From JBFMFB01 sp040752115 (GTDB lineage: Bacteria; Pseudomonadota; Gammaproteobacteria; Burkholderiales; Sulfuricellaceae), in the NCBI GenBank assembly GCA_040752115.1, contig JBFMFB010000006.1, positions 23,655 to 87,654 on the forward strand: DNA of 64,000 bases. Direction: 5' to 3'. Every line of letters begins with the position of its first letter. Position 1 is the stretch's first letter. The notes below the pieces were generated by a model. That model saw nothing but the letters and a program-made list of their open reading frames with translations, was not told the DNA's origin and ran no database searches. Both the position numbers and the translations under genes were made by a program. Shown here piece after piece: positions 9,440-17,617 of the stretch.

Positions 9440-10108
9440 ATGACCCATCGTCCCATTCGCAGCTTCGTCCTGCGCCAGGGCCGCATGTCCGCGGCGCAGG
9501 AGCGCGCGGTCGAAACGCTCATGCCGCGCTATGGCATTCCCTACACGGAAAGCACGCTCGACCTCGACCGGGCATTCGGGCGCAGTGCGCCGAAAATTCT
9601 CGAAATCGGCTTCGGCATGGGGGAAACCACTGCCCAGATCGCCCTGGCCCATCCGGAAAGCGACTTTCTCGGCATCGAAGTCCACGCGCCCGGCGTGGGC
9701 AGCCTGCTCAAGCTTGCGGATGAGCTTGGCCTCACCAACCTGCGCGTCATCCGGCACGATGCGGTAGAAGTGCTGCGCCATATGATCGCCCCGGAAACGC
9801 TTGACGGCGTGCATGTCTTCTTTCCCGATCCCTGGCCGAAGAAGCGCCACCACAAGCGCCGCCTGATCCAGCCGGATTTCGTCGCGCTGCTGTGCGACAA
9901 ACTCAAGCCGGGCGGCTACCTCCACGCCGCCACCGACTGGCAGGAATACGCCGAGCACATTCTGGCCGTGCTCAGCGCCGAGCCGCGCCTTGCCAACACC
10001 TCCGAAAACTACGCCCCCCGCCCCGCATACCGCCCCCTGACCAAATTCGAGCAGCGCGGCCTGAAGCTGGGACACGGAGTGTGGGACATCGTTTTCCGCA
10101 GGCGTTAA
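9440..10108 (+). CDS. trmB: tRNA (guanine-N7-)-methyltransferase
   Basis: 222 residues. The SAM-binding motif is EIGFGMGETTAQIA, and the family signature is VFFPDPWPKKRHHKRRL. It methylates G46 in the variable loop of tRNAs. It starts right after a palindromic repeat, with no clear Shine-Dalgarno. Confidence 0.95.
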   Translation: MTHRPIRSFVLRQGRMSAAQERAVETLMPRYGIPYTESTLDLDRAFGRSAPKILEIGFGMGETTAQIALAHPESDFLGIEVHAPGVGSLLKLADELGLTNLRVIRHDAVEVLRHMIAPETLDGVHVFFPDPWPKKRHHKRRLIQPDFVALLCDKLKPGGYLHAATDWQEYAEHILAVLSAEPRLANTSENYAPRPAYRPLTKFEQRGLKLGHGVWDIVFRRR

Positions 10109-10112
10109 CCCC

Positions 10113-10256
10113 AATTGGACGCAGATAAAATCCGATTACCGCTGATGATTCGGTTCGTTGAAGAGATGCTCCCTTCGCCCATAGGGTAAGAGCAGTTGCG
10201 CCAGCAATTTCCTGCCCTATCTGCGCTTATCTGCGTTCCTCTGCGTCCAACTGCTT
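10113..10256. repeat. Palindromic stuttering repeat (GCAGATAA type)
   Basis: Starts GGACGCAGATAAAATC and ends with TATCTGCGCTTATCTGCG then CCTCTGCGTCCAAC. Same arm architecture as the CACGAAT repeats but built from a different word. Sits between trmB and an ABC permease gene. Confidence 0.7.
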
Positions 10257-10278
10257 TTTCTAGGGTTATACTTCGGCG

Positions 10279-11049
10279 ATGCTTCGCCCGGCCTTCACCA
10301 TCGCCCGCTACACCTGCCTGGAAGCAGCGCACGCGCGCCTGCCGCGGCTGGTGCTGCTGATCCTGCTGGCAGCCTTCGCCGGAAGTCTTTTCCTGGGCGA
10401 AGTAGCGATCACCGAAAACGCGCGCATCCGCACCGCTTTTCTCGCCGCCGCACTGCGGCCGGCCGGTGTGTTCGTCCTGAGCCTGTTCGTCATCGCCAGT
10501 CTGGTCAGGGAATTCAACGAAAAAGGACAGGAACTGGTCCTGTCGCTGGATCTGCCGCGCGCAAGCTATGTCCTGGGCAAGCTCGCGGGTTTCGCCGCCA
10601 TTGCGGTGCCGCTGGCTGTCGCGCTGTGCCTGCCGCTGGCGGCGCTCGCGCCGGTGGAACAGGTTGCGCTATGGGGCGCCTCGCTGCTGTGCGAGCTGTG
10701 GATCATGGCGGCCTTGAGCCTGTTTTGCGTGCTCGCGTTTAACCAGATCATGCCCGCCGCCGGCTTCGCGGCAGCCTTCTACCTGCTGGCACGTTCCATC
10801 GCCGCAATCCGGCTGATCGGCCGCTCTGAAACCATGAACGCCGACAGCCCGGTGCAACAGTTTGCGGTGAATACCGTCGACGCCATCGCCGCGTTGCTGC
10901 CGCAACTGGACAGCTTCACCCAGACCGCCTGGCTGGTCGACGACAGCGGCACCTGGCAGCAGCTCCTGCCGATCGCGGCCCAGACTTTCATTTTCATGGG
11001 CCTGCTGGCTTCAGGCGCATTGTTCGACTTGTACCGGAGAAACCTGTAG
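10279..11049 (+). CDS. ABC-2-like membrane permease protein, orphan
   Basis: 256 residues with about six membrane segments (LVLLILLAAFAGSLF, AGVFVLSLFVIASLV, ALCLPLAALA, AALSLFCVLAF and a C-terminal segment at TFIFMGLLASG). The pattern, with VREFNEKGQELVLSLDLPRASYVLGK between the second and third segments (quoted here as two linked parts: VREFNEKGQE and LVLSLDLPRA), resembles ABC-2 exporter permeases. No ATPase gene is adjacent. The following gene starts 5 bp downstream and is probably co-transcribed. Substrate unknown. Confidence 0.65.
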   Translation: MLRPAFTIARYTCLEAAHARLPRLVLLILLAAFAGSLFLGEVAITENARIRTAFLAAALRPAGVFVLSLFVIASLVREFNEKGQELVLSLDLPRASYVLGKLAGFAAIAVPLAVALCLPLAALAPVEQVALWGASLLCELWIMAALSLFCVLAFNQIMPAAGFAAAFYLLARSIAAIRLIGRSETMNADSPVQQFAVNTVDAIAALLPQLDSFTQTAWLVDDSGTWQQLLPIAAQTFIFMGLLASGALFDLYRRNL

Positions 11050-11054
11050 CGACG

Positions 11055-11783
11055 ATGCGCGCCCGCCCCCTCCACACCGTCCCTATGGGCGTGAAGGCGC
11101 TGCTGGCACTCAGCCTGTGCCTGCAGCTCGCCTGGCACATCGGCCTCCCTCCGCCGCGGGCAGACGCGCACGCGCTGGCGCCCCCGCCCCGGAAAAACAT
11201 GCTTGCCGCCGCGGCTTTCGGCGAACCCATCGCGGCTTCGCAGCTACTGGCGCTGTATCTACAAGCGTTCGACAACCCGCCCGGCATCCGCATCCCGTTT
11301 CGCGATCTCGATTACGATGTCGTCATGGACTGGCTGACGCGCATGATCGAACTCGACCCGCGCGGGCAGTATCCGCTGCTGCTGGCCACCCGGCTCTACG
11401 CGCAGGTGCCCGACGAAGCCAGGCAGCGACAAATGCTGGAATTCGTCTACCGCGAATTCTTCGCTGACCCCGACCGGCGCTGGCCATGGCTCGCGCATGC
11501 CGCAGTGACGGCGAAGCACCGCCTGCGCGATCTGCCCCTGGCGCTGAAATACGCCCAGGCCATCGCGAAACATGCCACCGGCCCGGCCGTGCCGCACTGG
11601 GCGCAGCAAATGCCGATCTTCATCCTGGAAGAAATGGGCGAAACCGAAAGCGCCAGGATTCTGCTCGGCGCCCTGCTCGCCAACGGCACCGTGACCGACC
11701 CCGGCGAAATCCGCTTCCTCACCGGCCGGCTGCACGACCTGGAACAGAAAGCCGTTGAAAAATCGCCGCTTCCGGTGAAATAA
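11055..11783 (+). CDS. Hypothetical exported or membrane-anchored protein
   Basis: 242 residues. One N-terminal hydrophobic segment (VKALLALSLCLQLAWHIGL) acts as a signal or anchor. The rest looks helical and TPR-like (ASQLLALYLQAFDNPPGIR, QRQMLEFVYREFFADPDRRW, ALKYAQAIAKHATGPA, ETESARILLGALLANG), suggesting a repeat scaffold in the periplasm. It follows the orphan permease by 5 bp, so the two likely act together. No specific function can be assigned. Confidence 0.7.
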   Translation: MRARPLHTVPMGVKALLALSLCLQLAWHIGLPPPRADAHALAPPPRKNMLAAAAFGEPIAASQLLALYLQAFDNPPGIRIPFRDLDYDVVMDWLTRMIELDPRGQYPLLLATRLYAQVPDEARQRQMLEFVYREFFADPDRRWPWLAHAAVTAKHRLRDLPLALKYAQAIAKHATGPAVPHWAQQMPIFILEEMGETESARILLGALLANGTVTDPGEIRFLTGRLHDLEQKAVEKSPLPVK

Positions 11784-11815
11784 TGACGGCGGTTTGCTCG
11801 GGAGGGAGAGGTGGA

Positions 11816-12490
11816 ATGAAGAATAAATCGAACGGTTTCACCCTGATCGAAATCGCCATCGTGCTGGTCATCATCGGCCTGCTGCTGGGCGGGGTGCTAA
11901 AGGGGCAGGAGCTGATCACCGGCGCCCGCGTCAGAAACCTGATTTCGCAGCAGGACGGGATCAAGGCGGCCTATTTCGGTTTCCAGGACCGCTACCGCGC
12001 CTTGCCGGGAGATTATGCGCAGGCGACCGTCAACATCAACGGCGCGACCCGGAACGGCAACGGCAACGGCCAGATCGAACCGGCTGCAGCGCCGGTAAAC
12101 GGCAGCGCCCCGGAAGAGCACATCCTCGCCTGGGAACACCTGAGCCGCGCCGGCTTCATCAACGGCAGCTACACCTTCGCCGCCGCGGCAACCGACACCA
12201 CCACCCCCAAGAACCCCTACAGCACCTATCTGCAACTGATCTACGACAACAACTACGGAACGGGCGCCGCGTCTGCGCGGCACAACCTCAAGACCGGCAA
12301 CCAGATCCCGGTGAACATCCTGGCCGAAATAGACCTCAAGATCGACGACGGCAACCCCTCCGGCGGCGCCTTCCAGTTTTCCGCCTTCGGCGGCCCCACC
12401 GCCGCAACCTGCGTCGACGCGACCACCAACCCCGTGAGCTGGAACATCAGGGGCGACCAGAACAATTGCGGCGGGACGAGCATTTTCTGA
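11816..12490 (+). CDS. Type IV prepilin-like protein
   Basis: 224 residues with a class III signal: KSNGFTLIEIAIVLVIIGLL, with G before the cleavage site, F+1 and E+5. The body is small-residue rich and ends with two cysteines (TCVDATTN and NNCGGTSIF), which could form the D-region disulfide. The start at 11816 is chosen because GGGAGGGAGAGG lies just upstream and the short leader MKNKSNG results; an in-frame ATG at 11783 is possible but leaves a long leader. No assembly genes are nearby, so it depends on machinery elsewhere. Confidence 0.85.
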   Translation: MKNKSNGFTLIEIAIVLVIIGLLLGGVLKGQELITGARVRNLISQQDGIKAAYFGFQDRYRALPGDYAQATVNINGATRNGNGNGQIEPAAAPVNGSAPEEHILAWEHLSRAGFINGSYTFAAAATDTTTPKNPYSTYLQLIYDNNYGTGAASARHNLKTGNQIPVNILAEIDLKIDDGNPSGGAFQFSAFGGPTAATCVDATTNPVSWNIRGDQNNCGGTSIF

Positions 12491-12505
12491 TCTGCATGCA
12501 ATAAA

Positions 12506-12660
12506 CCTAAAAACGGCATTTGGCCACGAATGACACGAATAAACACGAATAAGAACAACGAAGTGCGGCCGATTTGCAGCATACCATCCAGGCGAGCACG
12601 GCCCCATGAGTAACGTCATGATTATTCGTGAACATTCGTGGCCAAACCGCTTTTTCTAGG
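12506..12660 (-). repeat. Conserved-core palindromic repeat, copy 1 (reverse)
   Basis: Reads CCTAGAAAAAGCGGTTTGG at one end and CCAAATGCCGTTTTTAGG at the other on the minus strand. Between them lie CACGAAT arms and a conserved core (ATGACGTTACTCATGGGGCC, then CGCCTGGATGGTATGCTGC). Almost identical to the copy at 23677-23840 but inverted in the chromosome. Confidence 0.85.
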
Positions 12661-12725
12661 ATAAATCGGGCAGGAAGCGGGGCAGCCCCGCGGGGTGACG
12701 TTCTACGATGAAACCCGGCGGAAAG

Positions 12726-14696
12726 CTATCCCTGCAACAACCTGATCTCCGCTGCTGCCAGTTCTTCCGGGGTGCCCAACAACACCACCACATCACCCGC
12801 CGCCAGGCGGATTTCGGGGGAGGGCTCGAGGCCGCGGATGTTGCGCCGCCGCACGGCCGTGACCTGCACATGGACGCTTTCCAGATCGAGATCGGCCAGC
12901 GTCTTGCCCACTGCGGTGGCGCCTTCGTTCAACGGGATCGAATGCAGCCGCGGCTGGCATTTGTCGCTGCTGTCCAGATCCACATCGGTGGCGCCGTGGA
13001 AAAATCCGCGCAAGAGGCTGTAGCGCCGTTCCCGCACTTCGCGAATACGCCTTACCACATGGGCGAGAGGGACGCCGAGCAGCATCAGCGCGTGAGAAGC
13101 CAGCATCAGGCTGCCCTCCAGCACTTCCGGCACCACCTCGGCTGCGCCGGCCTGCTGCAGCCGCTCCAGGTCGGTGTCATCCATGGTGCGCACGATCACC
13201 GGCAGTTCCGGCCGCAATTCCTGGACATGGTGCAGCACCTTGAGGGCCGAGGGGACGTCGGCGTAAGTCACCACCACCGCGCAGGCTCGGTGCAGCCCTG
13301 CGGCGATCAGCACCTCGCGCCTGCCGGCATCGCCGTACACCACGCTTTCGCCTGCCGATGCCGCTTCGCGTACGCGGTGCGGATCGAGATCGAGCGCAAC
13401 GAAGGAGAAGCCCTCCTGTTCCAGGAAGCGCGCCAGATTCTGCCCGCTACGGCCGTAGCCGCAAACGATCACATGCCCTTCAGCCGATGCGCTCTGCACG
13501 GCGATCTCGTGCAGCTCCCGGGCGCGGTGATACCACTCGTTGCTGTAGACGTAGCGCACCAGCTTTTCGCTGTGCTGGATGATGAACGGCGCGGCAAGCA
13601 TGGAAAGCAGCATCGCCGCCAGCACGACCTGCATGGTCTGGGGGTCGAGCAGATTGGCCCCGCCCGCGTGCGACAGCAGGACGAAGCCGAACTCGCCGGC
13701 TTGCGCCAGCGACAGGCCGGTGCGCATGGCCGCGCTGAGATCCTCGCCGAACAGCCGCCCCAGCAACGCCACCAGCAGCGTCTTGAGCACGACGATGGCC
13801 GCCAGCACCGCCATCACCCAGGGGAAGCTGTTCGCGATCACGGAAAAATCGAGCAGCATGCCGATGGTGACGAAAAACAGCCCGAGCAGGACGTCGCGGA
13901 AAGGCTTGATGTCGCCTTCCACCTGGTAGCGATATTCGGTTTCGGAAATCAGCATCCCTGCCAGGAAAGCGCCCAGGGCCAGAGAGAGGCCGGCCAGCTC
14001 GGTCAGGTAGGCGAGCCCGAGCGTGATCAGCAGCACGTTGAGCATGAACAGCTCGGAAGACTTGCGCCGCGCCACCAGATGGAACCACGGCCGCATCAGG
14101 CGCTGGCCGAAATAAAGCAGCACCGCCAGCAACACCGCCGCCTTGGCAAACGCCATGCCCAAAGCGCCGGCGAGATCGCCGCCGCCCATGCCCAGGGCCG
14201 GAATCAGCACCAGCAACGGCACCACTGCCAGATCCTGGAACAGCAGCACGCCAATGATCATGCGCCCATGGCGGGAGTGCAGCTCCGCCCGTTCCGCCAC
14301 CAGCTTGCTGACGATGGCGGTGGACGACATCGCCAGCGCGCCGCCCAGCGCCACGCCCGCCTGCCAGCCCAGGCCGATGCTGAGGCAAACGATCAGAACC
14401 AGCGCCAGCGTCAGCAATACCTGCGCCCCGCCCAGCCCGAACACGATGCTGCGCATCGCCTTGAGCTGCGGCAGGCTGAATTCCAGGCCGATGCTGAACA
14501 TCAGGAACACCACCCCGAATTCGGCCAGATGGCGGGTTTCTCCGCTTTCGGGAATCCAGCCCAGCGCATGGGGGCCGACCGCCAAGCCCACCAGCAGATA
14601 GGCCAGCATCGCGGGCAGGCGCAGGCTGCGGAACAGCGCGACCACGATGACCGTGGCCGCGAGCAGGATCAGAACGAGTTGTAAGGTGACGTGCAT
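12726..14696 (-). CDS. Kef-type cation/proton antiporter with TrkA domains
   Basis: 656 residues. The first about 380 form a CPA2 antiporter with 12 or so membrane segments (FLMFSIGLEFSLPQLK, LGGALAMSSTAIVSKLVAE). A TrkA-N NAD-binding domain follows (HVIVCGYGRSGQNLARFLEQ) and then a TrkA-C domain at the C-terminus (LADLDLESVHVQVTAVRR). Probably potassium or sodium efflux in exchange for protons, gated by nucleotide. Called Kef-like because the KefB and KefC families cannot be separated by eye. Convergent neighbours are separated by a repeat; it is divergent from kdsD. Confidence 0.9.
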   Translation of the reverse strand: MHVTLQLVLILLAATVIVVALFRSLRLPAMLAYLLVGLAVGPHALGWIPESGETRHLAEFGVVFLMFSIGLEFSLPQLKAMRSIVFGLGGAQVLLTLALVLIVCLSIGLGWQAGVALGGALAMSSTAIVSKLVAERAELHSRHGRMIIGVLLFQDLAVVPLLVLIPALGMGGGDLAGALGMAFAKAAVLLAVLLYFGQRLMRPWFHLVARRKSSELFMLNVLLITLGLAYLTELAGLSLALGAFLAGMLISETEYRYQVEGDIKPFRDVLLGLFFVTIGMLLDFSVIANSFPWVMAVLAAIVVLKTLLVALLGRLFGEDLSAAMRTGLSLAQAGEFGFVLLSHAGGANLLDPQTMQVVLAAMLLSMLAAPFIIQHSEKLVRYVYSNEWYHRARELHEIAVQSASAEGHVIVCGYGRSGQNLARFLEQEGFSFVALDLDPHRVREAASAGESVVYGDAGRREVLIAAGLHRACAVVVTYADVPSALKVLHHVQELRPELPVIVRTMDDTDLERLQQAGAAEVVPEVLEGSLMLASHALMLLGVPLAHVVRRIREVRERRYSLLRGFFHGATDVDLDSSDKCQPRLHSIPLNEGATAVGKTLADLDLESVHVQVTAVRRRNIRGLEPSPEIRLAAGDVVVLLGTPEELAAAEIRLLQG

Positions 14697-14744
14697 GCGG
14701 TATCGGTTGCCGTAGCGCCGGCTCCGCTCTGGGCCGGCGACTGA

Positions 14745-14753
14745 TGATATACT
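14745..14753 (+). promoter_or_regulatory. Extended -10 promoter element upstream of kdsD
   Basis: TGATATACT combines the extended TG motif with a near-consensus -10 (TATACT, 14748-14753). The expected transcription start is about 14760, only about 2 bases before the kdsD ATG at 14762. No strong -35 is visible, as is common with extended -10 promoters. Confidence 0.5.
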
Positions 14754-14761
14754 TGCTACCC

Positions 14762-15766
14762 ATGAATTCTTCGGGACAGACAGCGAAAATGCCGGCGCCG
14801 CAATCCGCGGCGCTCGAACTGGCGCGGCAGGTGCTGCAGATCGAAGCGGACGCCGTTCTGGCCTTGCGCGACAGGCTGGATCACGGCTTCTTGCAGGCGC
14901 TCCAGCTCATTCTACACTGCCAGGGCCGGATTGTGGTCAGCGGCATGGGCAAATCCGGCCACGTCGCGCGCAAAATCGCCTCCACCCTGGCCAGCACCGG
15001 CACCCCGGCATTCTTCGTCCACCCCGGCGAGGCGAGCCATGGCGATCTCGGCATGATCACCCGCAACGACGTCGTGATCGCCCTTTCCAACTCGGGGGAA
15101 AGCCCGGAACTGCTGACCATCGTGCCGCTGGTGAAGCGCATCGGCGCCAAGCTCATCGCCCTCACCGGCAACGCAAAATCTACCCTGGCGCACGAGGCCG
15201 ACGTGCATCTCGACGCCTCGGTCGCCCAGGAAGCGTGCCCGCTCGGGCTGGCTCCCACCGCCAGCACCACGGCGGCGCTGGCCCTGGGCGACGCGCTGGC
15301 GGTCGCGCTTCTCGACGCCCGCGGCTTCGGCAAGGAAGATTTCGCCCGCTCCCACCCCGGCGGCGCGCTCGGCCGGCGGCTGCTGGTGCATGTCGCGGAC
15401 GTGATGCACCGGGAGGAAAAGCTGCCCAAGGTTTCCGCCGGCGCCACGGTGAGCGAAGCGCTGCTGGAGATGACGCGCACGGGACTGGGGATGACAGCGA
15501 TCGTGGATGAGGAGGATCGGGTGCTTGGCCTCTTTACCGACGGCGACCTGCGGCGCGCGCTGGACAAAAACATCGACGTGCATGCGACGCTGGTGGCCGA
15601 GGTGATGACCCGCAACCCGCGCACCATCACGGCGGACAGGCTAGCCGCAGAGGCGGTGCAGATCATGGACCAGCACAAGATCAACGGGCTTTTGGTGGTG
15701 GATGCCGAACGGCAACTTGTCGGCGCCTTCAACATGCACGATCTGCTGCGGGCCGGGGTGGTGTGA
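14762..15766 (+). CDS. kdsD: Arabinose-5-phosphate isomerase
   Basis: 334 residues: an N-terminal SIS sugar-isomerase domain (RIVVSGMGKSGHVARKIAST, then VVIALSNSGESPELLTIVP) and two C-terminal CBS domains (VADVMHREEKLPKVSAG and VAEVMTRNPRTITADRL). It converts ribulose 5-phosphate to arabinose 5-phosphate, the first step towards KDO for lipopolysaccharide. kdsC follows 15 bp later. A second possible start lies at 14789, which would give a conventional short leader from the predicted promoter. Confidence 0.95.
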   Translation: MNSSGQTAKMPAPQSAALELARQVLQIEADAVLALRDRLDHGFLQALQLILHCQGRIVVSGMGKSGHVARKIASTLASTGTPAFFVHPGEASHGDLGMITRNDVVIALSNSGESPELLTIVPLVKRIGAKLIALTGNAKSTLAHEADVHLDASVAQEACPLGLAPTASTTAALALGDALAVALLDARGFGKEDFARSHPGGALGRRLLVHVADVMHREEKLPKVSAGATVSEALLEMTRTGLGMTAIVDEEDRVLGLFTDGDLRRALDKNIDVHATLVAEVMTRNPRTITADRLAAEAVQIMDQHKINGLLVVDAERQLVGAFNMHDLLRAGVV

Positions 15767-15781
15767 GCGGAAGCGAGAGCG

Positions 15782-16306
15782 ATGCACGACTTCATTGACC
15801 GCGCCCGACGCATCAAGCTGGCCATCTTCGACGTGGACGGGGTGCTGACCGACGGCAGGCTGTTCCTCGCCGACGACGGCCAGGAATACAAGGCATTCCA
15901 TTCCCTGGACGGGCATGGCATGAAAATGCTCAAGGCGACCGGGGTGGAACTCGCCATCATCACCGGCCGAACTTCCAAGGTGGTGCTGCACCGCGCCCAG
16001 AACCTCGGTATCACCCATTTATACCAGGGCGTGCATGACAAGCTGGAGGCGTTCCGGCAGCTGCTCGCCACGCTCGGGCTCGAACCGCCGGCATGCGCCT
16101 TCATGGGCGACGATGTAGTGGACCTGCCGGTGATGCGCCGCTGCGGCCTGGCGCTGACCGTGCCGGAAGCGCCCCTCCTCGTCAAGCAGCACGCAGATTT
16201 CGTCACCAAGCTCGCGGGCGGACGCGGGGCGGTGCGCGAAATCTGCGAGCTGATCATGCAAGCGCAGGGAACCTTCGAAGAGCAGATGGCTCCCTATCTG
16301 CGATGA
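15782..16306 (+). CDS. kdsC: 3-deoxy-D-manno-octulosonate 8-phosphate phosphatase
   Basis: 174-residue HAD phosphatase with IFDVDGVLTDG at the N-terminus (catalytic aspartates), VELAIITGRTS as motif II and FMGDDVVDLPVM as the metal-binding motif. It removes the phosphate from KDO-8-P. It sits between kdsD and lptC, and its TGA overlaps the lptC ATG (ATGA). Confidence 0.96.
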   Translation: MHDFIDRARRIKLAIFDVDGVLTDGRLFLADDGQEYKAFHSLDGHGMKMLKATGVELAIITGRTSKVVLHRAQNLGITHLYQGVHDKLEAFRQLLATLGLEPPACAFMGDDVVDLPVMRRCGLALTVPEAPLLVKQHADFVTKLAGGRGAVREICELIMQAQGTFEEQMAPYLR

Positions 16307-16878
16307 AGGATCGCTTCGCCGCCGGGTTTCCCCTTGCCCTGCTGTTTCTGCTCGCCGCGCTTACTTTCTGGCTGGACCGCGCGGTCCAAGCCCCCCAGGC
16401 CAAGCGGGACGGCAGCGGCAGGCATGACATGGATTACAGTGTGGAAAATTTCACAATGACCCGCATGGGAAAAGACGGCGCGCCGCAGCACACGCTGGCC
16501 GCCGCCAAGATGGTGCATTACCCTGACGACGATAGCACGCACCTGACCAACCCCCATTACACGCGCCTCGACAAGGAAAAACCGCCGCTGCACATCCGGG
16601 CGCAGCGCGGCCTGGTTTCGAGCAACGGCGAGCACGTCTATTTCACCGGCGGCGTACAGGTTGTCCGCGAAGCGGGCAGGGGCAAGGATCAGGTTACGGC
16701 CGCCACCGAGTTCCTGCATGTCATCCCGGACAAGGATCTCGCGCTCACCGACAAGGCCGTCACCATCCGCACCCCGACCGTCGTCATGACCGCGGTTGGC
16801 CTGGAATTGAACAACAAAACCCACACCATGAAGCTGCTCTCGCGCGTCAAAGGACATTATGAAAAGACCGCCCGTTAG
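16303..16878 (+). CDS. lptC: LptC, LPS export periplasmic bitopic protein
   Basis: 191 residues. One N-terminal membrane helix (FPLALLFLLAALTFWLDRAV) is followed by an OstA-like beta-jellyroll (DYSVENFTMTRMGKDGAPQH, VYFTGGVQVVREAG). LptC bridges the LptBFG extractor and the LptA filament in the periplasm. The ATG overlapping the kdsC stop is chosen over the earlier out-of-context open frame. Confidence 0.92.
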   Translation: MKDRFAAGFPLALLFLLAALTFWLDRAVQAPQAKRDGSGRHDMDYSVENFTMTRMGKDGAPQHTLAAAKMVHYPDDDSTHLTNPHYTRLDKEKPPLHIRAQRGLVSSNGEHVYFTGGVQVVREAGRGKDQVTAATEFLHVIPDKDLALTDKAVTIRTPTVVMTAVGLELNNKTHTMKLLSRVKGHYEKTAR

Positions 16879-17458
16879 CCTTGCGCTGCCCCTGATCGCC
16901 ATGTCGCTGCTTGGACTGCTGCTCCCGGCCGCGGCCCGGGCGGAAAAGGCCGATCGCGACAAACCCGTCAACCTCGAGGCGGATACCGTTTTCCTGGACG
17001 ACGCCAGGCAGATCAGCACCTACCAGGGCAATGTCCGGCTGACGCAGGGCACGCTCCTGATCCGCGCCGACAAGCTGGTCGTGACCGAGGATGCCGGCGG
17101 CTTCCAGCATGGCACCGCTTACGGCAACCCGGCCAGCTTCCGGCAAAAGCGCGAAGGGCTGGAAGAGTACATCGAAGGCTACGCGCAGCGCATCGAATAC
17201 GATGCCAGGACGGACAAGGTGCAGCTTTTCACCCAGGCGCACATGAAGCGCAACCGGGACGAGGTGCGCGGCAACTACATCTCCTACGACGGCAAGACCG
17301 AATTCTTCCAGGCAATCGGCGCAGCCAAGGAAGCGCCCGCTGCAGGCCGGGTGCGGGCCGTCATTCAGCCCAAACCCAAGGCCGGCACGGCTGCGCCCGC
17401 ACCTTCACCGGTGCCGCTCAAACCTGCCGAGAGCATTTCCCGGCCACCCGGGCAATGA
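16859..17458 (+). CDS. lptA: LptA, periplasmic LPS transport protein
   Basis: 199 residues with a signal peptide (SLALPLIAMSLLGLLLPAAA, cut near ARAE) and an OstA/LptA domain (VNLEADTVFLDDARQISTYQ, GNVRLTQGTLLIRADKLVV). It polymerises into the bridge carrying LPS across the periplasm. It overlaps the lptC end by 20 bp. The C-terminus has a Pro/Ala-rich tail of about 40 residues beyond the domain. Confidence 0.94.
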   Translation: MKRPPVSLALPLIAMSLLGLLLPAAARAEKADRDKPVNLEADTVFLDDARQISTYQGNVRLTQGTLLIRADKLVVTEDAGGFQHGTAYGNPASFRQKREGLEEYIEGYAQRIEYDARTDKVQLFTQAHMKRNRDEVRGNYISYDGKTEFFQAIGAAKEAPAAGRVRAVIQPKPKAGTAAPAPSPVPLKPAESISRPPGQ

Positions 17459-17469
17459 CTCTGAAAGCC

Positions 17470-17615
17470 GCATTTCAGCCACAGATCTACACGGATGTTC
17501 ACAGATAAACAATGACTTATTGCAGGCAAGCGGGCGGCGCGAGATACGAGTCGTACAACATCACCAGGAAATCCGTGCCTTATCCGTGTTCATCTGCGGC
17601 CAATAAAGGTTTTTA
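17470..17615. repeat. Palindromic repeat (CACGGAT / CACAGAT type)
   Basis: CAGCCACAGATCTACACGG and GTTCACAGATAA on the left. ATCCGTGCCTTATCCGTG and CATCTGCGGCC on the right. A third word variant of the stuttering repeat family, between lptA and lptB and ending a few bases before the lptB ATG. Confidence 0.7.
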
Positions 17616-17617
17616 GG

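Noticed and set aside
12708..14684. 658-codon plus-strand open frame opposite the Kef-type antiporter
   Set aside because: Translation is His/Gln/Arg-rich without domains, whereas the minus strand encodes a complete antiporter with TrkA domains.
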